From Pandoraea terrae (lineage in GTDB: Bacteria > Pseudomonadota > Gammaproteobacteria > Burkholderiales > Burkholderiaceae), in the NCBI RefSeq assembly GCF_902459695.1, contig NZ_CABPRZ010000010.1, positions 124,001 to 188,000 on the forward strand: a DNA stretch of 64,000 bases. Reading direction: 5' to 3'. Below, one piece after another: positions 50,482-60,347 of the stretch (the first letter of the stretch is position 1; the number at the start of each line of letters is the position of its first letter). Under the pieces are notes generated by a model, which worked only from the letters and a program-made list of their open reading frames with translations, was not told the DNA's origin and ran no database searches. Both the position numbers and the translations under genes were made by a program.

Positions 50482-51678
50482 ATGTACGATTTGCCTGACG
50501 CCCGGGGCCATTTTGGCCCGTATGGCGGTGTATTCGTGGCGGAAACGCTGATTCACGCGCTCGACGAGCTGCGCGAGGCCTACGCCAAGTATCAGCACGA
50601 CCCCGCCTTCCTCGAAGAATATCAATACGAACTGAAGCACTACGTCGGCCGCCCGTCGCCGGTCTATCACGCCAAGCGCTGGAGCCAGGAACTGGGCGGC
50701 GCGCAGGTTTTCCTCAAGCGGGAAGACCTGAATCACACCGGTGCGCACAAGGTCAACAACGTGATCGGCCAGGCGCTGCTCGCCCGCCGCATGGGCAAGC
50801 CGCGCGTGATCGCCGAGACGGGCGCCGGACAACACGGCGTGGCCACCGCGACGATCGCCGCGCGCTTCGGCATGGAGTGTGTCGTCTACATGGGCGCGGA
50901 AGACGTCAAGCGCCAGGCGGCGAACGTTTACCGCATGCAATTGCTGGGCGCCAAGGTCGTGCCCGTCGAGTCAGGCTCGAAGACCCTCAAGGACGCGCTC
51001 AACGAAGCGATGCGCGACTGGGTCACGAACGTCGAAAACACCTTCTACATCATTGGCACGGTGGCTGGCCCGCACCCTTATCCGATGCTCGTGCGTGACT
51101 TCCAGCGCGTGATCGGCGATGAATGCCGCGTGCAGATGCCGGAGTTGACCGGCCGCCAGCCCGACTATGTCGTCGCGGCCGTCGGCGGCGGCTCGAACGC
51201 GATGGGTATCTTCTATCCGTACATCGACGATACCGACGTCAAGCTCGTCGGCGTCGAAGCCGCGGGCGACGGCATCGAGACCGGCCGCCACGCCGCGTCG
51301 CTGATCGCCGGTTCGCCGGGCGTGCTGCATGGCAATCGCACGTATCTGCTGCAAGACGAGAACGGCCAGATCATCGAGACGCATTCCGTGTCGGCCGGCC
51401 TCGACTATCCGGGGGTCGGTCCCGAGCACGCCTGGCTCAAGGACGCGGGCCGCGCAGAATATGTCGGCATTACCGATGCCGAGGCCTTGCGCGCGTTCCA
51501 CGACTGCTGCCGTATCGAGGGCATCATCCCGGCGCTCGAATCGAGCCACGCACTCGCCTACGCCTGCAAGCTGGCGCCAACGTTGCCCAAGGACAAGCAG
51601 ATCCTGGTCAACCTGTCGGGCCGCGGCGACAAGGACATGCACACCGTGATGGCGCTGGCCGAGCACGCCAAGCCCTGA
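50482..51678 (+). CDS. trpB: Tryptophan synthase beta chain
   Basis: A 398-residue PLP enzyme that joins indole and serine. The PLP lysine is in [11 protein letters not shown], the catalytic Glu region in AETGAGQHG and the phosphate-binding [11 protein letters not shown] 50482 ([16 protein letters not shown]) is the family start; GTG 50473 adds three residues. It belongs to trpF-trpB-methyltransferase-trpA. Confidence 0.98.
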   Translation: MYDLPDARGHFGPYGGVFVAETLIHALDELREAYAKYQHDPAFLEEYQYELKHYVGRPSPVYHAKRWSQELGGAQVFLKREDLNHTGAHKVNNVIGQALLARRMGKPRVIAETGAGQHGVATATIAARFGMECVVYMGAEDVKRQAANVYRMQLLGAKVVPVESGSKTLKDALNEAMRDWVTNVENTFYIIGTVAGPHPYPMLVRDFQRVIGDECRVQMPELTGRQPDYVVAAVGGGSNAMGIFYPYIDDTDVKLVGVEAAGDGIETGRHAASLIAGSPGVLHGNRTYLLQDENGQIIETHSVSAGLDYPGVGPEHAWLKDAGRAEYVGITDAEALRAFHDCCRIEGIIPALESSHALAYACKLAPTLPKDKQILVNLSGRGDKDMHTVMALAEHAKP

Positions 51679-51712
51679 CCGGCGGCGCGAGAGAGACAAC
51701 CGATCCCCATTC

Positions 51713-52660
51713 ATGACAGAACGTAGCGAGCCGAACGAACTGATCGACCCGAATGACGCCGTCGGCGTCGCCGATGCCTTCGACGGCCCGGACGGCGTCG
51801 CCACGCCCAGCGCGGAGGTGGCGGCGCTCGAGGGCTCGCGGCTTGCGCACCCGTCGTGGGCGCCCGGCGACATCAACCTGCGTCATGCCGATTTCCTCGC
51901 CCACGTGGGGGAGTTGGCCGACGGTTCCGTCGATCTGATCCTCGCCGATCCGCCTTACGGACTCGGCAAGGATTACGGCAACGATTCGGACAAGCGCTCG
52001 GGCGAGGATTTTCTCGCCTGGACGTACGGCTGGCTCGAAGCCGCGCTCCCGAAACTGGCGCCGCGCGGCTCGCTCTACCTGTTCTGTACGTGGCAGTACG
52101 CGCCGGAACTGTTCGTGTTCCTCAAGCAGCGGCTCCTGATGGTCAACGAGATCATCTGGGACCGGCGCGTGCCGAGCATGGGCGGGAGCACCCGGCGCTT
52201 CAGTTCCGTGCATGACAATATCGGCGTATTCGCCGTGTCGAAGGACTATTACTTCGACCTCGACGCCGTGCGCGTGCCTTACGACGCCGCCACGAAGAAG
52301 GCGCGCAGCCGGCGCATCTTCGAAGGCAGCAAGTGGCTGGAACTGGGCTACAACCCCAAGGATCTGTGGTCGATCTCGCGATTGCATCGGCAAGACCCCG
52401 AGCGCGTCGACCATCCGACGCAAAAACCGTTGCATATCATCGAGCGCATGGTGCTCGCGAGCTGCCCGCCGGGCGGACTGGTGCTGGACCCTTTCATGGG
52501 CAGCGGCACCACCGCCGTGGCGTGTGCGCTGCATAGCCGCCGTTTCGTCGGCTATGAGATCAATCCGCACTACCATGCGATCGCACACCAAAGACTTCAG
52601 AGACTGAACGACCATGTCACGCATCCAAGCGACGTTCCGCACCTTGCACGCGCAGGGTAA
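51713..52660 (+). CDS. Site-specific DNA methyltransferase (beta class, N6-adenine or N4-cytosine), orphan
   Basis: A 315-residue methyltransferase. The catalytic motif [13 protein letters not shown] is at about residue 80, and the SAM-binding motif I FMGSGTT at about residue 262; this order is the beta class. [14 protein letters not shown] is the typical motif before the SAM site. There is no restriction enzyme gene nearby. The gene sits between trpB and trpA and overlaps the trpA start by 47 bases. From memory, related Burkholderia genomes carry an orphan methyltransferase in the trp cluster that affects gene regulation; target sequence here is unknown. Confidence 0.9.
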   Translation: MTERSEPNELIDPNDAVGVADAFDGPDGVATPSAEVAALEGSRLAHPSWAPGDINLRHADFLAHVGELADGSVDLILADPPYGLGKDYGNDSDKRSGEDFLAWTYGWLEAALPKLAPRGSLYLFCTWQYAPELFVFLKQRLLMVNEIIWDRRVPSMGGSTRRFSSVHDNIGVFAVSKDYYFDLDAVRVPYDAATKKARSRRIFEGSKWLELGYNPKDLWSISRLHRQDPERVDHPTQKPLHIIERMVLASCPPGGLVLDPFMGSGTTAVACALHSRRFVGYEINPHYHAIAHQRLQRLNDHVTHPSDVPHLARAG

Positions 52661-53429
52661 GAAAGGCCTCATCCCGTTCATCACCGCCGGCGATCCCGAG
52701 CCGGGCTGGACGGTCAAGTTGATGCACGCCCTCGCCGACAACGGCGCCGATGTCATCGAACTGGGCGTGCCGTTCTCCGATCCGATGGCCGACGGGCCGG
52801 TGATCCAGCGCGCCTCGGAGCGCGCGCTCGCCAAGGGCGTGAGCCTCGCGCACGTACTCGAATACGTCACCGAGTTCCGTTGCACCAATGACCGTACGCC
52901 GGTGGTGCTGATGGGCTACGCGAATCCGATCGAACGCATGGGCCTTGACGCGTTCACGCAGCGCGCGGCCGCGGCCGGCGTCGACGGCGTGCTCGTTGTC
53001 GACTATCCGCCCGAGGAAAGCGAAGCGTTTGCCGACGCCATGCGCGCGCACGGCCTCGATCCGATCTTCCTGCTGGCGCCGACCTCGACCGATGACCGCA
53101 TCGCCGCCGTCGCCCGCGTGGCCAGCGGTTATCTGTACTACGTCTCGCTCAAGGGCGTGACGGGCGCAGGCAGTCTCGACGTTGGCGCCGTGGCGGCCCG
53201 CATCCCCGCGATCAAGGCCGTGGCGGCCCTGCCGGTGGGCGTGGGTTTCGGGATTCGCGATGCCGCGTCGGCCCGCGCCATCGGCGCCGTGGCGGACGCC
53301 GTGGTCATCGGCAGCGCGATCGTGCAACGCCTTGAGAACACGCCGCGTGATACAGATGGCCAGAACGCGGTAAAATCGCTGGCTGAATTCATCGCCGGTA
53401 TCCGCTCGGCCCTCGACGAAAACGTCTGA
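52614..53429 (+). CDS. trpA: Tryptophan synthase alpha chain
   Basis: A 271-residue TIM-barrel subunit that cleaves indole-3-glycerol phosphate. The catalytic Glu is in [19 protein letters not shown], and the second catalytic Asp in [20 protein letters not shown] and GVTGAG complete the phosphate site. ATG 52614 lies inside the 3' end of the methyltransferase gene (47-base overlap), so the two should be translated from one mRNA. accD follows 56 bases later. Confidence 0.97.
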   Translation: MSRIQATFRTLHAQGKKGLIPFITAGDPEPGWTVKLMHALADNGADVIELGVPFSDPMADGPVIQRASERALAKGVSLAHVLEYVTEFRCTNDRTPVVLMGYANPIERMGLDAFTQRAAAAGVDGVLVVDYPPEESEAFADAMRAHGLDPIFLLAPTSTDDRIAAVARVASGYLYYVSLKGVTGAGSLDVGAVAARIPAIKAVAALPVGVGFGIRDAASARAIGAVADAVVIGSAIVQRLENTPRDTDGQNAVKSLAEFIAGIRSALDENV

Positions 53430-53485
53430 CGGGCGAGCGGGGAGGGCGAAACCAAAACGGCCGCCGCAATGGCCAAGGAGAAACT

Positions 53486-54361
53486 ATGAGTTGGCTCGAC
53501 AAGCTGCTTCCCCCGAAGATCAAGCAAACTGACCCGACGCAGCGTAACAAGAGCATTCCTGAAGGCCTGTGGATCAAGTGTCCGTCGTGCGAAGCGGTGC
53601 TGTATCGCAACGACGTCGAGGCCAATCTGCACGTCTGCCCGAAGTGCGATCACCACATGCGCATCGGTGCGCGTGCGCGTCTCGATGCGCTGCTCGACCC
53701 GGAAGGCCGTTACGAACTGGGCCAGGAGATCGTGCCCGTCGACGCGCTCAAGTTCAAGGACAGCCGCAAGTATCCCGAGCGCATCAAGGAAGCCATGGAC
53801 GACACCGGTGAAACCGACGCCATGGTCGTGATGGGCGGCGCCATCCACACCTTGCCGGTCGTGGTGGCGTGCTTCGAGTTCGCCTTCATGGGCGGCTCGA
53901 TGGGCTCCGTCGTCGGCGAGCGTTTCGCGCGCGGTGCGCAAAATGCGCTGGAGCAGGGCGTGCCGTTCATCTGTGTGACCGCTTCGGGCGGCGCGCGCAT
54001 GCAGGAAAGCCTGCTGTCGCTGATGCAGATGGCCAAGACCACGGCCATGCTGACCAAACTCGCGGAAGCCAAGCTGCCGTTCATTTCGGTGTTGACGGAT
54101 CCGACCATGGGCGGCGTGTCGGCGAGCTTCGCGTTCCTGGGCGACGTTGTGATTGCCGAGCCGCGTGCGCTGATCGGCTTTGCCGGTCCGCGCGTGATCG
54201 AGCAGACGGTACGCGAGAAGCTGCCGGAAGGCTTCCAGCGTTCGGAGTTCCTGCTGCAGAAGGGCGCCATCGACATGATCGTCGACCGCCGCAAGATGCG
54301 CGAGGAAATCGCCCGGCTGATCGCGCTGATGGAGCGTCAGCCGGCCGACGCCGTGGCCTGA
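53486..54361 (+). CDS. accD: Acetyl-CoA carboxylase carboxyltransferase subunit beta
   Basis: A 291-residue subunit of the carboxyltransferase that makes malonyl-CoA. The N-terminal zinc ribbon is seen as [10 protein letters not shown] and VCPKCDHHM; the crotonase-like domain has [15 protein letters not shown] and [18 protein letters not shown] precedes the ATG. It follows trpA and is closed by a hairpin and a terminator. Confidence 0.98.
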   Translation: MSWLDKLLPPKIKQTDPTQRNKSIPEGLWIKCPSCEAVLYRNDVEANLHVCPKCDHHMRIGARARLDALLDPEGRYELGQEIVPVDALKFKDSRKYPERIKEAMDDTGETDAMVVMGGAIHTLPVVVACFEFAFMGGSMGSVVGERFARGAQNALEQGVPFICVTASGGARMQESLLSLMQMAKTTAMLTKLAEAKLPFISVLTDPTMGGVSASFAFLGDVVIAEPRALIGFAGPRVIEQTVREKLPEGFQRSEFLLQKGAIDMIVDRRKMREEIARLIALMERQPADAVA

Positions 54362-54423
54362 GCGAACGGCAGCTAATGAAACAATGCGTAACGACGGCCC
54401 TGTTGTTACGCAATCGTGGTAAA

Positions 54424-54468
54424 AAAGCGCGGCGGGGTACTTGTGCACCGCCGCGCTTTCTCTTTTCC
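54424..54468 (+). terminator. Rho-independent terminator after accD, overlapping the folC leader
   Basis: A 12-bp stem, AAAGCGCGGCGG / CCGCCGCGCTTT, followed by CTCTTTTCC. Another hairpin, TGCGTAAC/GTTACGCA, lies just upstream at 54384-54411. The folC start is only 9 bases downstream. Confidence 0.85.
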
Positions 54469-54476
54469 TGAAATAC

Positions 54477-55775
54477 ATGCCGACTTTCTCCACCCTCGAT
54501 GCCTGGCTCGCCCATCTGGAAACGGCGCATCCGGTAGGCATCGATATGGGTCTTGCCCGCATCGGCCGCGTCAAGGACGCGCTCGGCCTGCGCTTTCCGT
54601 GCCCGGTCTTCACAGTGGGCGGCACCAACGGCAAGGGCTCGACCTGCGCGATCATCGAAGCGATCCTCCTGGCGGCCGGTTATCGCGTCGGTTGCCATAC
54701 GTCTCCCCATCTGCTGAGTTTCAACGAGCGCGCGCGCGTGAACGGCGAAGTGGTTGCCGATGCGCAGCTGCTTCCGCATTTCGAAGCCGTGGAGACCGCG
54801 CGCAACAGCTTCGACACGCCGGTATCGCTAACGTATTTCGAGTTCACCACGCTGGCGATCATGCACATGTTCGCCGCCAGCGGACTCGATGCGGTGATTC
54901 TCGAAGTCGGCCTTGGCGGGCGTCTCGACGCGGTGAACATCGTCGACGCTGATTGCGCCGTCATCACAAGCATCGACATCGATCACCAGCAGTATCTCGG
55001 CGATACGCGCGACGCGATCGCGATTGAGAAGGCCGGGATCTTCCGCGCCGGCAAACCGGCCGTGTGCGGCGATCCGATGCCGCCGGCCACCTTGATCGCC
55101 GAGGCTGAACGTATCGGCGCCGATCTGTGGCTATTTGGCCGCGATTTCAACTATCAGGGCGACAAGCAGCAATGGAGCTATGCGGGGCGCAGCATGCGGC
55201 GTCCGGCGTTGGCCTACCCGGCCCTGCGCGGCGCCAACCAGCTGCTCAACGCGTCGGCGGCGCTGGCCGCGCTCGAATCGATGCGCGCCGAATTGCCGGT
55301 GTCCGCGCAGGACATTCGCCTGGGGTTGGCGACCGTTGAGCTGCCGGGGCGCTTCCAGGTGGTGCCGGGGCGTCCGGCGGTAGTGCTCGACGTCGCGCAC
55401 AATCCGCATGCGGCGGCGGCGCTGGGCCACAACCTCGACGGCATGGGCTTCTTTCCGTACACGTACGCCGTGTTCGGCGCGATGGCCGACAAGGACATCG
55501 AGGGTGTGTTGCGTCATATGGTGGACAAAGTCGACCATTGGCACCTGTGCGGCCTGCCGACGCCGCGCGCGGCCGATGCGGCGGCGCTGGAAGCCGATTT
55601 GCGTGCCGTCGGGTTCCGTGAGGACGCCGACCATTCCGTCGCGCAACACGCATCTCCCGAAGCGGCTTTCGCCGCCGCGCTAAAGCTTTGTGGGGAGAAT
55701 GATAGAATCGTTGTTTTTGGATCGTTCTTTACGGTAGCCGGCGTCATGGCCTACCGGAAATCGCAGCGCCACTGA
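54477..55775 (+). CDS. folC: Bifunctional folylpolyglutamate/dihydrofolate synthase
   Basis: A 432-residue Mur-ligase-like enzyme adding glutamate to folates. The P-loop VGGTNGKGSTCAIIEA, HTSPHLLSFNER and VEVGLGGRLDAVN-like EVGLGGRLDAVNIVD are present; DVAHNPHAAAAL is in the C-terminal domain. ATG 54477 is chosen by family; no Shine-Dalgarno site is seen and the start lies immediately after the accD terminator, which is unusual. The SPOR gene follows after 61 bases. Confidence 0.96.
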   Translation: MPTFSTLDAWLAHLETAHPVGIDMGLARIGRVKDALGLRFPCPVFTVGGTNGKGSTCAIIEAILLAAGYRVGCHTSPHLLSFNERARVNGEVVADAQLLPHFEAVETARNSFDTPVSLTYFEFTTLAIMHMFAASGLDAVILEVGLGGRLDAVNIVDADCAVITSIDIDHQQYLGDTRDAIAIEKAGIFRAGKPAVCGDPMPPATLIAEAERIGADLWLFGRDFNYQGDKQQWSYAGRSMRRPALAYPALRGANQLLNASAALAALESMRAELPVSAQDIRLGLATVELPGRFQVVPGRPAVVLDVAHNPHAAAALGHNLDGMGFFPYTYAVFGAMADKDIEGVLRHMVDKVDHWHLCGLPTPRAADAAALEADLRAVGFREDADHSVAQHASPEAAFAAALKLCGENDRIVVFGSFFTVAGVMAYRKSQRH

Positions 55776-55836
55776 AATCCTGCATTCGACGCGCGCCGTG
55801 CGCTCCACGGCGCGTGTCACGACCTGAGCCTGGCTT

Positions 55837-56733
55837 ATGGGATTGTTTTCGTTTCGCAAAAAAGACGCCGAAACCGTACCTCCGAAGCGCGGAAGCCGCC
55901 GGAGTCCCCGCACCGGTGCGCGCACGGCCGCCGGCGGGGAATACAGCGAACACGAGCAGCTCGATCCGCTTCTGCCGGAAAAGCAGCGCGCCCGCCGTCG
56001 CCTGGTCGGCGCCCTCGCGCTGGTGTTGGCCGCCGTCATCATTCTGCCGATGGTGCTCGCCCCGGAACCGAAATCGACCACCGACGACATTGCCATCCAG
56101 ATTCCGGGCAAGGATGCCTCGCTGCCGCCTGTGCATGTGAAGGCGGCGCAGCAAAGCCTGGATAGCGGCGAAGAAGAAGTGCGGCAAGGGGTGGGCAGTA
56201 GCGCCGCGGCCAAGCCGGACGATACCGGCCGGGCGGCGGACACCGCCAATGCGGCTGCGCTCAAACCCTCTGCGATACCCACGCCGGCCCCGATCACTGA
56301 GCCGGCCGATACGGCCAATCCGGCGAATCCGCCGAATCCGCCGGTTGTCCAGACGCCGCCGGCCAAGCCGGTGGCCGCGCAAGCTGCGCGGGCCTTGCCC
56401 GATGCCAAACCCGAGATCAAGCACGAAGCGAAGCCTGACGTAAAGCCCGAGCCGAAGAAGGATGCGGCGGCGACGCCTGCGCCGTCCGAAAAGGCGGCGG
56501 GCACGGGGCATTACGTGATCCGTATCGGGGCGTTTGCGAGCGAAGATCGTGCGAGAGCCTGGCTCGTCAAGCTGAAGCTCGTGAATGTGCCGAGCTACAT
56601 GGAAAAGAAGAAGATCGACGACCGGATGTTGTATCTGCTGCGCGCGGGGCCGTTTTCGGACAAGAACAGTGCCGAATCTGCGGGCAAGAAGATTCGCGAT
56701 ATCGGCCTGACGGCGCAGATCGTCGAGGGCTGA
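55837..56733 (+). CDS. SPOR-domain cell division protein (DedD-like)
   Basis: A 298-residue single-pass inner membrane protein. It has a basic cytoplasmic part (1-65), one membrane helix (about 68-85), a long Pro/Ala/Lys-rich linker (about 90-220) and a C-terminal SPOR domain (about 222-297: YVIRIGAFASEDRA, LYLLRAGPFSDKNSA). SPOR domains bind denuded peptidoglycan at the division site. It holds the dedD position between folC and cvpA. The assignment to DedD rests on that context. Confidence 0.88.
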   Translation: MGLFSFRKKDAETVPPKRGSRRSPRTGARTAAGGEYSEHEQLDPLLPEKQRARRRLVGALALVLAAVIILPMVLAPEPKSTTDDIAIQIPGKDASLPPVHVKAAQQSLDSGEEEVRQGVGSSAAAKPDDTGRAADTANAAALKPSAIPTPAPITEPADTANPANPPNPPVVQTPPAKPVAAQAARALPDAKPEIKHEAKPDVKPEPKKDAAATPAPSEKAAGTGHYVIRIGAFASEDRARAWLVKLKLVNVPSYMEKKKIDDRMLYLLRAGPFSDKNSAESAGKKIRDIGLTAQIVEG

Positions 56734-56734
56734 T

Positions 56735-57298
56735 TTGAACGAAACCGTGAGTGCCGGTTTGCTGACCGGCGTGGATTACGCGGCACTGGCGATTTTGCTG
56801 GGGTCGATGCTGCTGGGCATGCTGCGTGGACTGGTGCGCGAGCTCTTCAACCTCGTGGGTTGGGTGGTCGCCTTTTTCGTCGCCCGAGCGTTCGGGCCGA
56901 CGGTCGCGCAGTGGCTGCCGGCCAATCTGCCCGGCGAGAAGCTGACGCAGGGGGCCCTGGGATTTTTGCTGGTGTTGGTGGCCGTGGTATTCGGCTCGGG
57001 CATCGTGAGCGCGTTGATCGGCCGCGTGACGGACGTCATCGGCCTGCGTCCCGTGGACCGTGGCCTGGGAATGATGTTCGGCATTGTCCGGGGCGCGTTG
57101 CTCTTGATGTTGCTGCTGATCGCCTCCAGATTCACGGAGTTGCCCAAGCTGCCGGCCTGGCAGCACTCGATGGTGCGGCCGTGGGTCGAGGCGGGCCTGG
57201 AACAACTCCGGCCCTGGCTGCCCGACGCGGTGGCGCAGTACGTCCACAAGGATGTTGCCGCCCCGCGGGACGGGTATGTGCAGAAGGATTCAAGCTGA
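56735..57298 (+). CDS. cvpA: CvpA family membrane protein
   Basis: A 187-residue protein with four membrane segments. The N-terminal YAALAILLGSMLLGMLRGLV and the RELFNLVGWVVAFFVA segment are typical CvpA. It starts at TTG 56735, one base after the SPOR gene stop, with GAGGG five bases before it; GTG 56747 is the alternative. CvpA is linked to colicin V production and envelope stress in enterobacteria. It lies before purF, as in E. coli. Confidence 0.92.
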   Translation: MNETVSAGLLTGVDYAALAILLGSMLLGMLRGLVRELFNLVGWVVAFFVARAFGPTVAQWLPANLPGEKLTQGALGFLLVLVAVVFGSGIVSALIGRVTDVIGLRPVDRGLGMMFGIVRGALLLMLLLIASRFTELPKLPAWQHSMVRPWVEAGLEQLRPWLPDAVAQYVHKDVAAPRDGYVQKDSS

Positions 57299-57353
57299 CG
57301 GATAATAGGGTCCGTTCGGCGCAGGTTTCGATGTTTTTTGAAGGATTCGTGCC

Positions 57354-58889
57354 ATGTGTGGCATTGTAGGCGTAGTCTCCAAATCTCCGGTCAATCAGTT
57401 CATTTACGATAGCTTGCTGCTGCTGCAGCACCGCGGGCAGGATGCCGCCGGCATTGCTACCACGAATGGCAAATCCTTCTACATGCAAAAGGGCAACGGC
57501 ATGGTGCGGGATGTCTTCCGGACTCGCAACATGCGCAGCCTGCCGGGCCACATCGGCATCGGCCAGGTGCGTTATCCGACGGCCGGCTCGTCGAGCTCCG
57601 AGGAAGCCCAACCGTTCTACGTGAACGCACCGTACGGCATCGTCATGGCCCACAACGGCAACCTGACGAACTGGGAACAGCTCAAGGACGAGATGTTCCG
57701 CATCGACCGCCGTCATATCAATACGACGTCCGACTCGGAAGTGCTGCTCAACGTGCTCGCGCACGAGCTGCAATCGAGTTCGCGCGACGGCCTGACGCGC
57801 GACGCGCTGTTCACGGCGGTGTCGGGCGTGCATCGCCGCCTGAAGGGGTCGTATGCGATCGTGTCGGTCATCGCCGGTTTCGGTCTGCTGGCCTTCCGCG
57901 ATCCTAACGGTATCCGTCCGCTGTGCATTGGCCGTTTCGATGGCCCGAGCGGCACCGAGTGGATGATCGCTTCGGAATCGGTGGCGCTCGAAGGCATGGG
58001 TTTCACGTTCGTGCGCGACGTTGCGCCGGGCGAGGCGATCTTCGTCAGCAACGACGGCGAGTTCTTCGCCCATCAGTGCGCCGACGCGCCGGTGCTCAAT
58101 CCCTGCATTTTCGAACTGGTGTATCTGGCGCGTCCGGATTCGTGCCTGGACGGGGTGCCGGTGTACGATGCGCGCCTGCGCATGGGCGACTACCTGGCGG
58201 AAAAGATCAAGCGCACGGTCAAGCCCGGCGACATCGACGTTGTCATGCCGATTCCCGATTCGAGCCGTCCAGCCGCGATGCAGGTGGCCAAGCAACTGGG
58301 CGTGAATTACCGCGAGGGCTTTTTCAAGAACCGCTACGTGGGCCGCACGTTCATCATGCCGGGCCAGGCGGTACGCAAGAAGTCGGTGCGCCAGAAGCTC
58401 AATGCCATGCGCGTGGAGTTCCAGGGCAAGAACGTGCTGATCGTCGACGATTCGATCGTGCGTGGCACGACGAGCCAGGAAATCGTGCAGATGGCGCGTG
58501 ACGCGGGCGCGAAGAAGGTGATTTTTGCCTCGGCGGCGCCGCCGGTGAAGTTCCCGAACGTGTACGGCATCGACATGCCGACGCGCAGCGAACTTGTGGC
58601 GCATGGCCGCACGGATGAAGAAGTGGCGCGCATCATCGGTGCCGACGAGCTGATTTATCAGGATGTCGAGGACATGAAGAAGGCCGTGCGCGACATCAAT
58701 CCGGCGCTGGGCGACTTCGATTCGTCGTGTTTTGACGGCAAGTACATCACGGGCGACGTGACGCCGGCGTATCTGGACCGGCTCGAGCAATCGCGCAAGG
58801 CACCGAAGGCGGCGCCGGAGCGCGATGCCGGCGGCGACGAAGGCAACGACGCGGGCGACGACGACCGGGGCTCGCAACTGGGCCTCTAA
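57354..58889 (+). CDS. purF: Amidophosphoribosyltransferase
   Basis: A 511-residue enzyme for the first step of purine synthesis. Cys2 (MCGIVGVV) is the N-terminal glutaminase nucleophile after Met removal, HRGQDAAGI and GNLTNW follow, and the phosphoribosyl site VLIVDDSIVRGTTSQEIV is in the C-terminal domain. GAAGGA precedes the ATG. The final 30 residues are Asp/Gly-rich and variable. It follows cvpA by 55 bases. Confidence 0.98.
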   Translation: MCGIVGVVSKSPVNQFIYDSLLLLQHRGQDAAGIATTNGKSFYMQKGNGMVRDVFRTRNMRSLPGHIGIGQVRYPTAGSSSSEEAQPFYVNAPYGIVMAHNGNLTNWEQLKDEMFRIDRRHINTTSDSEVLLNVLAHELQSSSRDGLTRDALFTAVSGVHRRLKGSYAIVSVIAGFGLLAFRDPNGIRPLCIGRFDGPSGTEWMIASESVALEGMGFTFVRDVAPGEAIFVSNDGEFFAHQCADAPVLNPCIFELVYLARPDSCLDGVPVYDARLRMGDYLAEKIKRTVKPGDIDVVMPIPDSSRPAAMQVAKQLGVNYREGFFKNRYVGRTFIMPGQAVRKKSVRQKLNAMRVEFQGKNVLIVDDSIVRGTTSQEIVQMARDAGAKKVIFASAAPPVKFPNVYGIDMPTRSELVAHGRTDEEVARIIGADELIYQDVEDMKKAVRDINPALGDFDSSCFDGKYITGDVTPAYLDRLEQSRKAPKAAPERDAGGDEGNDAGDDDRGSQLGL

Positions 58890-58953
58890 GACCGGCGTTG
58901 CGGCCGGGTGGCACGGTCTTTCCGTTGTCCGCCGCAACGTGCTACACTGTGTT

Positions 58954-59013
58954 CACGTCGATTTGATTTCAGCTTGCGGACGTGGGGGTTGCCCCGAATC
59001 AGCTAAAGCGAGG
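58954..59013 (+). promoter_or_regulatory. SAM-II-like riboswitch upstream of metZ
   Basis: Stem P1 is CACGTC (58954-58959) paired with GACGTG (58979-58984). The loop ATTTGATTTCAGCTTGC matches the SAM-II L1 pattern. After a small GGGG-TTG-CCCC insert comes AATCAGCTAAAGCGAGG, where GCTAAA is the conserved SAM-II element and GCGAG (59008-59012) can pair with CTTGC (58973-58977) to form the pseudoknot. The downstream gene is methionine-related, as expected. Confidence 0.75.
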
Positions 59014-59032
59014 CCTAGACAGATGGATTTCG

Positions 59033-59071
59033 AGCCCGTTTTGCTGCCAAGCGAAACGGGCTTTTTTATTT
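59033..59071 (+). terminator. Intrinsic terminator in the metZ leader
   Basis: A 9-bp stem, AGCCCGTTT / AAACGGGCT, followed by TTTTTATTTATTT. It lies 20 bases after the riboswitch-like element and about 25 bases before metZ, so it is the likely expression platform. It may also end purF transcription. Confidence 0.85.
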
Positions 59072-59093
59072 ATTTGCAAGGACGCAGACCCAT

Positions 59094-60281
59094 ATGGATT
59101 CCTTCGATTTCGACACGCTGGCGGTGCGCGCCGGCACCCAGCGTTCGGACTTCAACGAGCACTCCGAGGCGTTGTTCCTGACTTCCAGCTTCGTCTTCAA
59201 GAGCGCTGCCGAGGCTGCCGAACGTTTCGCGCATTCCGAAGAGGGCTTCACTTACTCGCGCTTCACCAATCCCACGGTTTCGATGTTCCAGGACCGTCTG
59301 GCCGCCCTCGAGGGCGCCGAGGCCTGCATGGCGACCGCATCGGGCATGAGCGCGATCGTGTCGGTGGTGATGAGCGTGTTGAATGCCGGCGACCACATTG
59401 TGAGTTCGCAGAGCATTTTCGGTTCGACGCTGAACGTTTTTGCCACGATTTTCAATCGTTTCGGCATTGAAACGACATTCGTCGATCCGACCGATCTGGA
59501 CGCCTGGCGCGCGGCGATCAAGCCGAACACGAAACTGTTTTTCCTGGAAACGCCGTCGAATCCGTTGACGGAGATCGCGGACATCGCGGCCGTCGGCAGG
59601 ATCGCGAAGGAGGCGAATGCGTTGTTCGTGGTCGACAACTGCTTCTGCACGCCGGCCTTGCAGCGTCCGATCGAGATGGGCGCGGACGTGATCGTGCATT
59701 CGGCGACCAAGTACCTGGATGGCCAGGGTCGTGTGCTGGGCGGTGCGGTGGTGGGCACGAAGGCGTTCATCATGGGCAAGGTATTCCCGTTCGTGCGCAG
59801 CGCCGGGCCGACCTTGTCGGCATTCAACGCATGGGTATTGCTCAAGGGCATGGAAACCTTGTCGCTGCGTGTGGAGAAGCAATCGGCGAACGCGTTGGCG
59901 GTGGCGCAGTGGCTTGAGCAGCAGCCGCAGGTCGCGCGTGTGTTCTATCCGGGCCTGCCTTCGCATCCGCAGTATGCGCTGGCGCAGCGTCAGCAAAAGG
60001 CGGGCGGGGCGATCGTCGCGTTCGAGTTGAAGGGTGCGACGCCGGCGGAGCAACGCGAGAACGCGTGGCGCGTGATCGACAATTCGCAGGTCTGCTCGAT
60101 CACGGGCAATCTGGGCGACACGCGTACGACGATCACCCATCCGGCGAGCACGACGCACGGCCGGATTACGCCGGAGGCGCGGGCGGCGGCGGGCATTACC
60201 GAAGGGCTGATTCGCCTGGCGGTTGGCCTGGAGTCGCCGAACGATATTCAGAACGATCTGGCGCGCGGTCTGGCGAATTAA
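59094..60281 (+). CDS. metZ: O-succinylhomoserine sulfhydrylase
   Basis: A 395-residue PLP enzyme that makes homocysteine from O-succinylhomoserine and sulfide. YSRFTNPTVSMF, ATASGMSAI, the PLP lysine in HSATKYLDGQG and the C-terminal SIGNLGDTRT-like TGNLGDTRTTITHPAS are all Cys/Met-metabolism family signatures. AAGGA lies 12 bases before the ATG. It sits downstream of purF, where Pseudomonas also has metZ. Expression is probably controlled by the SAM-II-like leader. The MetZ-versus-MetB choice is by context and similarity. Confidence 0.94.
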   Translation: MDSFDFDTLAVRAGTQRSDFNEHSEALFLTSSFVFKSAAEAAERFAHSEEGFTYSRFTNPTVSMFQDRLAALEGAEACMATASGMSAIVSVVMSVLNAGDHIVSSQSIFGSTLNVFATIFNRFGIETTFVDPTDLDAWRAAIKPNTKLFFLETPSNPLTEIADIAAVGRIAKEANALFVVDNCFCTPALQRPIEMGADVIVHSATKYLDGQGRVLGGAVVGTKAFIMGKVFPFVRSAGPTLSAFNAWVLLKGMETLSLRVEKQSANALAVAQWLEQQPQVARVFYPGLPSHPQYALAQRQQKAGGAIVAFELKGATPAEQRENAWRVIDNSQVCSITGNLGDTRTTITHPASTTHGRITPEARAAAGITEGLIRLAVGLESPNDIQNDLARGLAN

Positions 60282-60292
60282 ACCGAAGTTTC

Positions 60293-60324
60293 ACGGCGCG
60301 CCCAAATGGGGGCGCCGTTTTTCC
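60293..60324 (+). terminator. Rho-independent terminator after metZ
   Basis: A 7-bp stem, ACGGCGC / GCGCCGT, with inner CCC/GGG pairing and a TTTTTCC tail. It lies 11 bases after the metZ stop. Confidence 0.85.
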
Positions 60325-60347
60325 ATCCTCTTTCCTTGCGTAACGTC

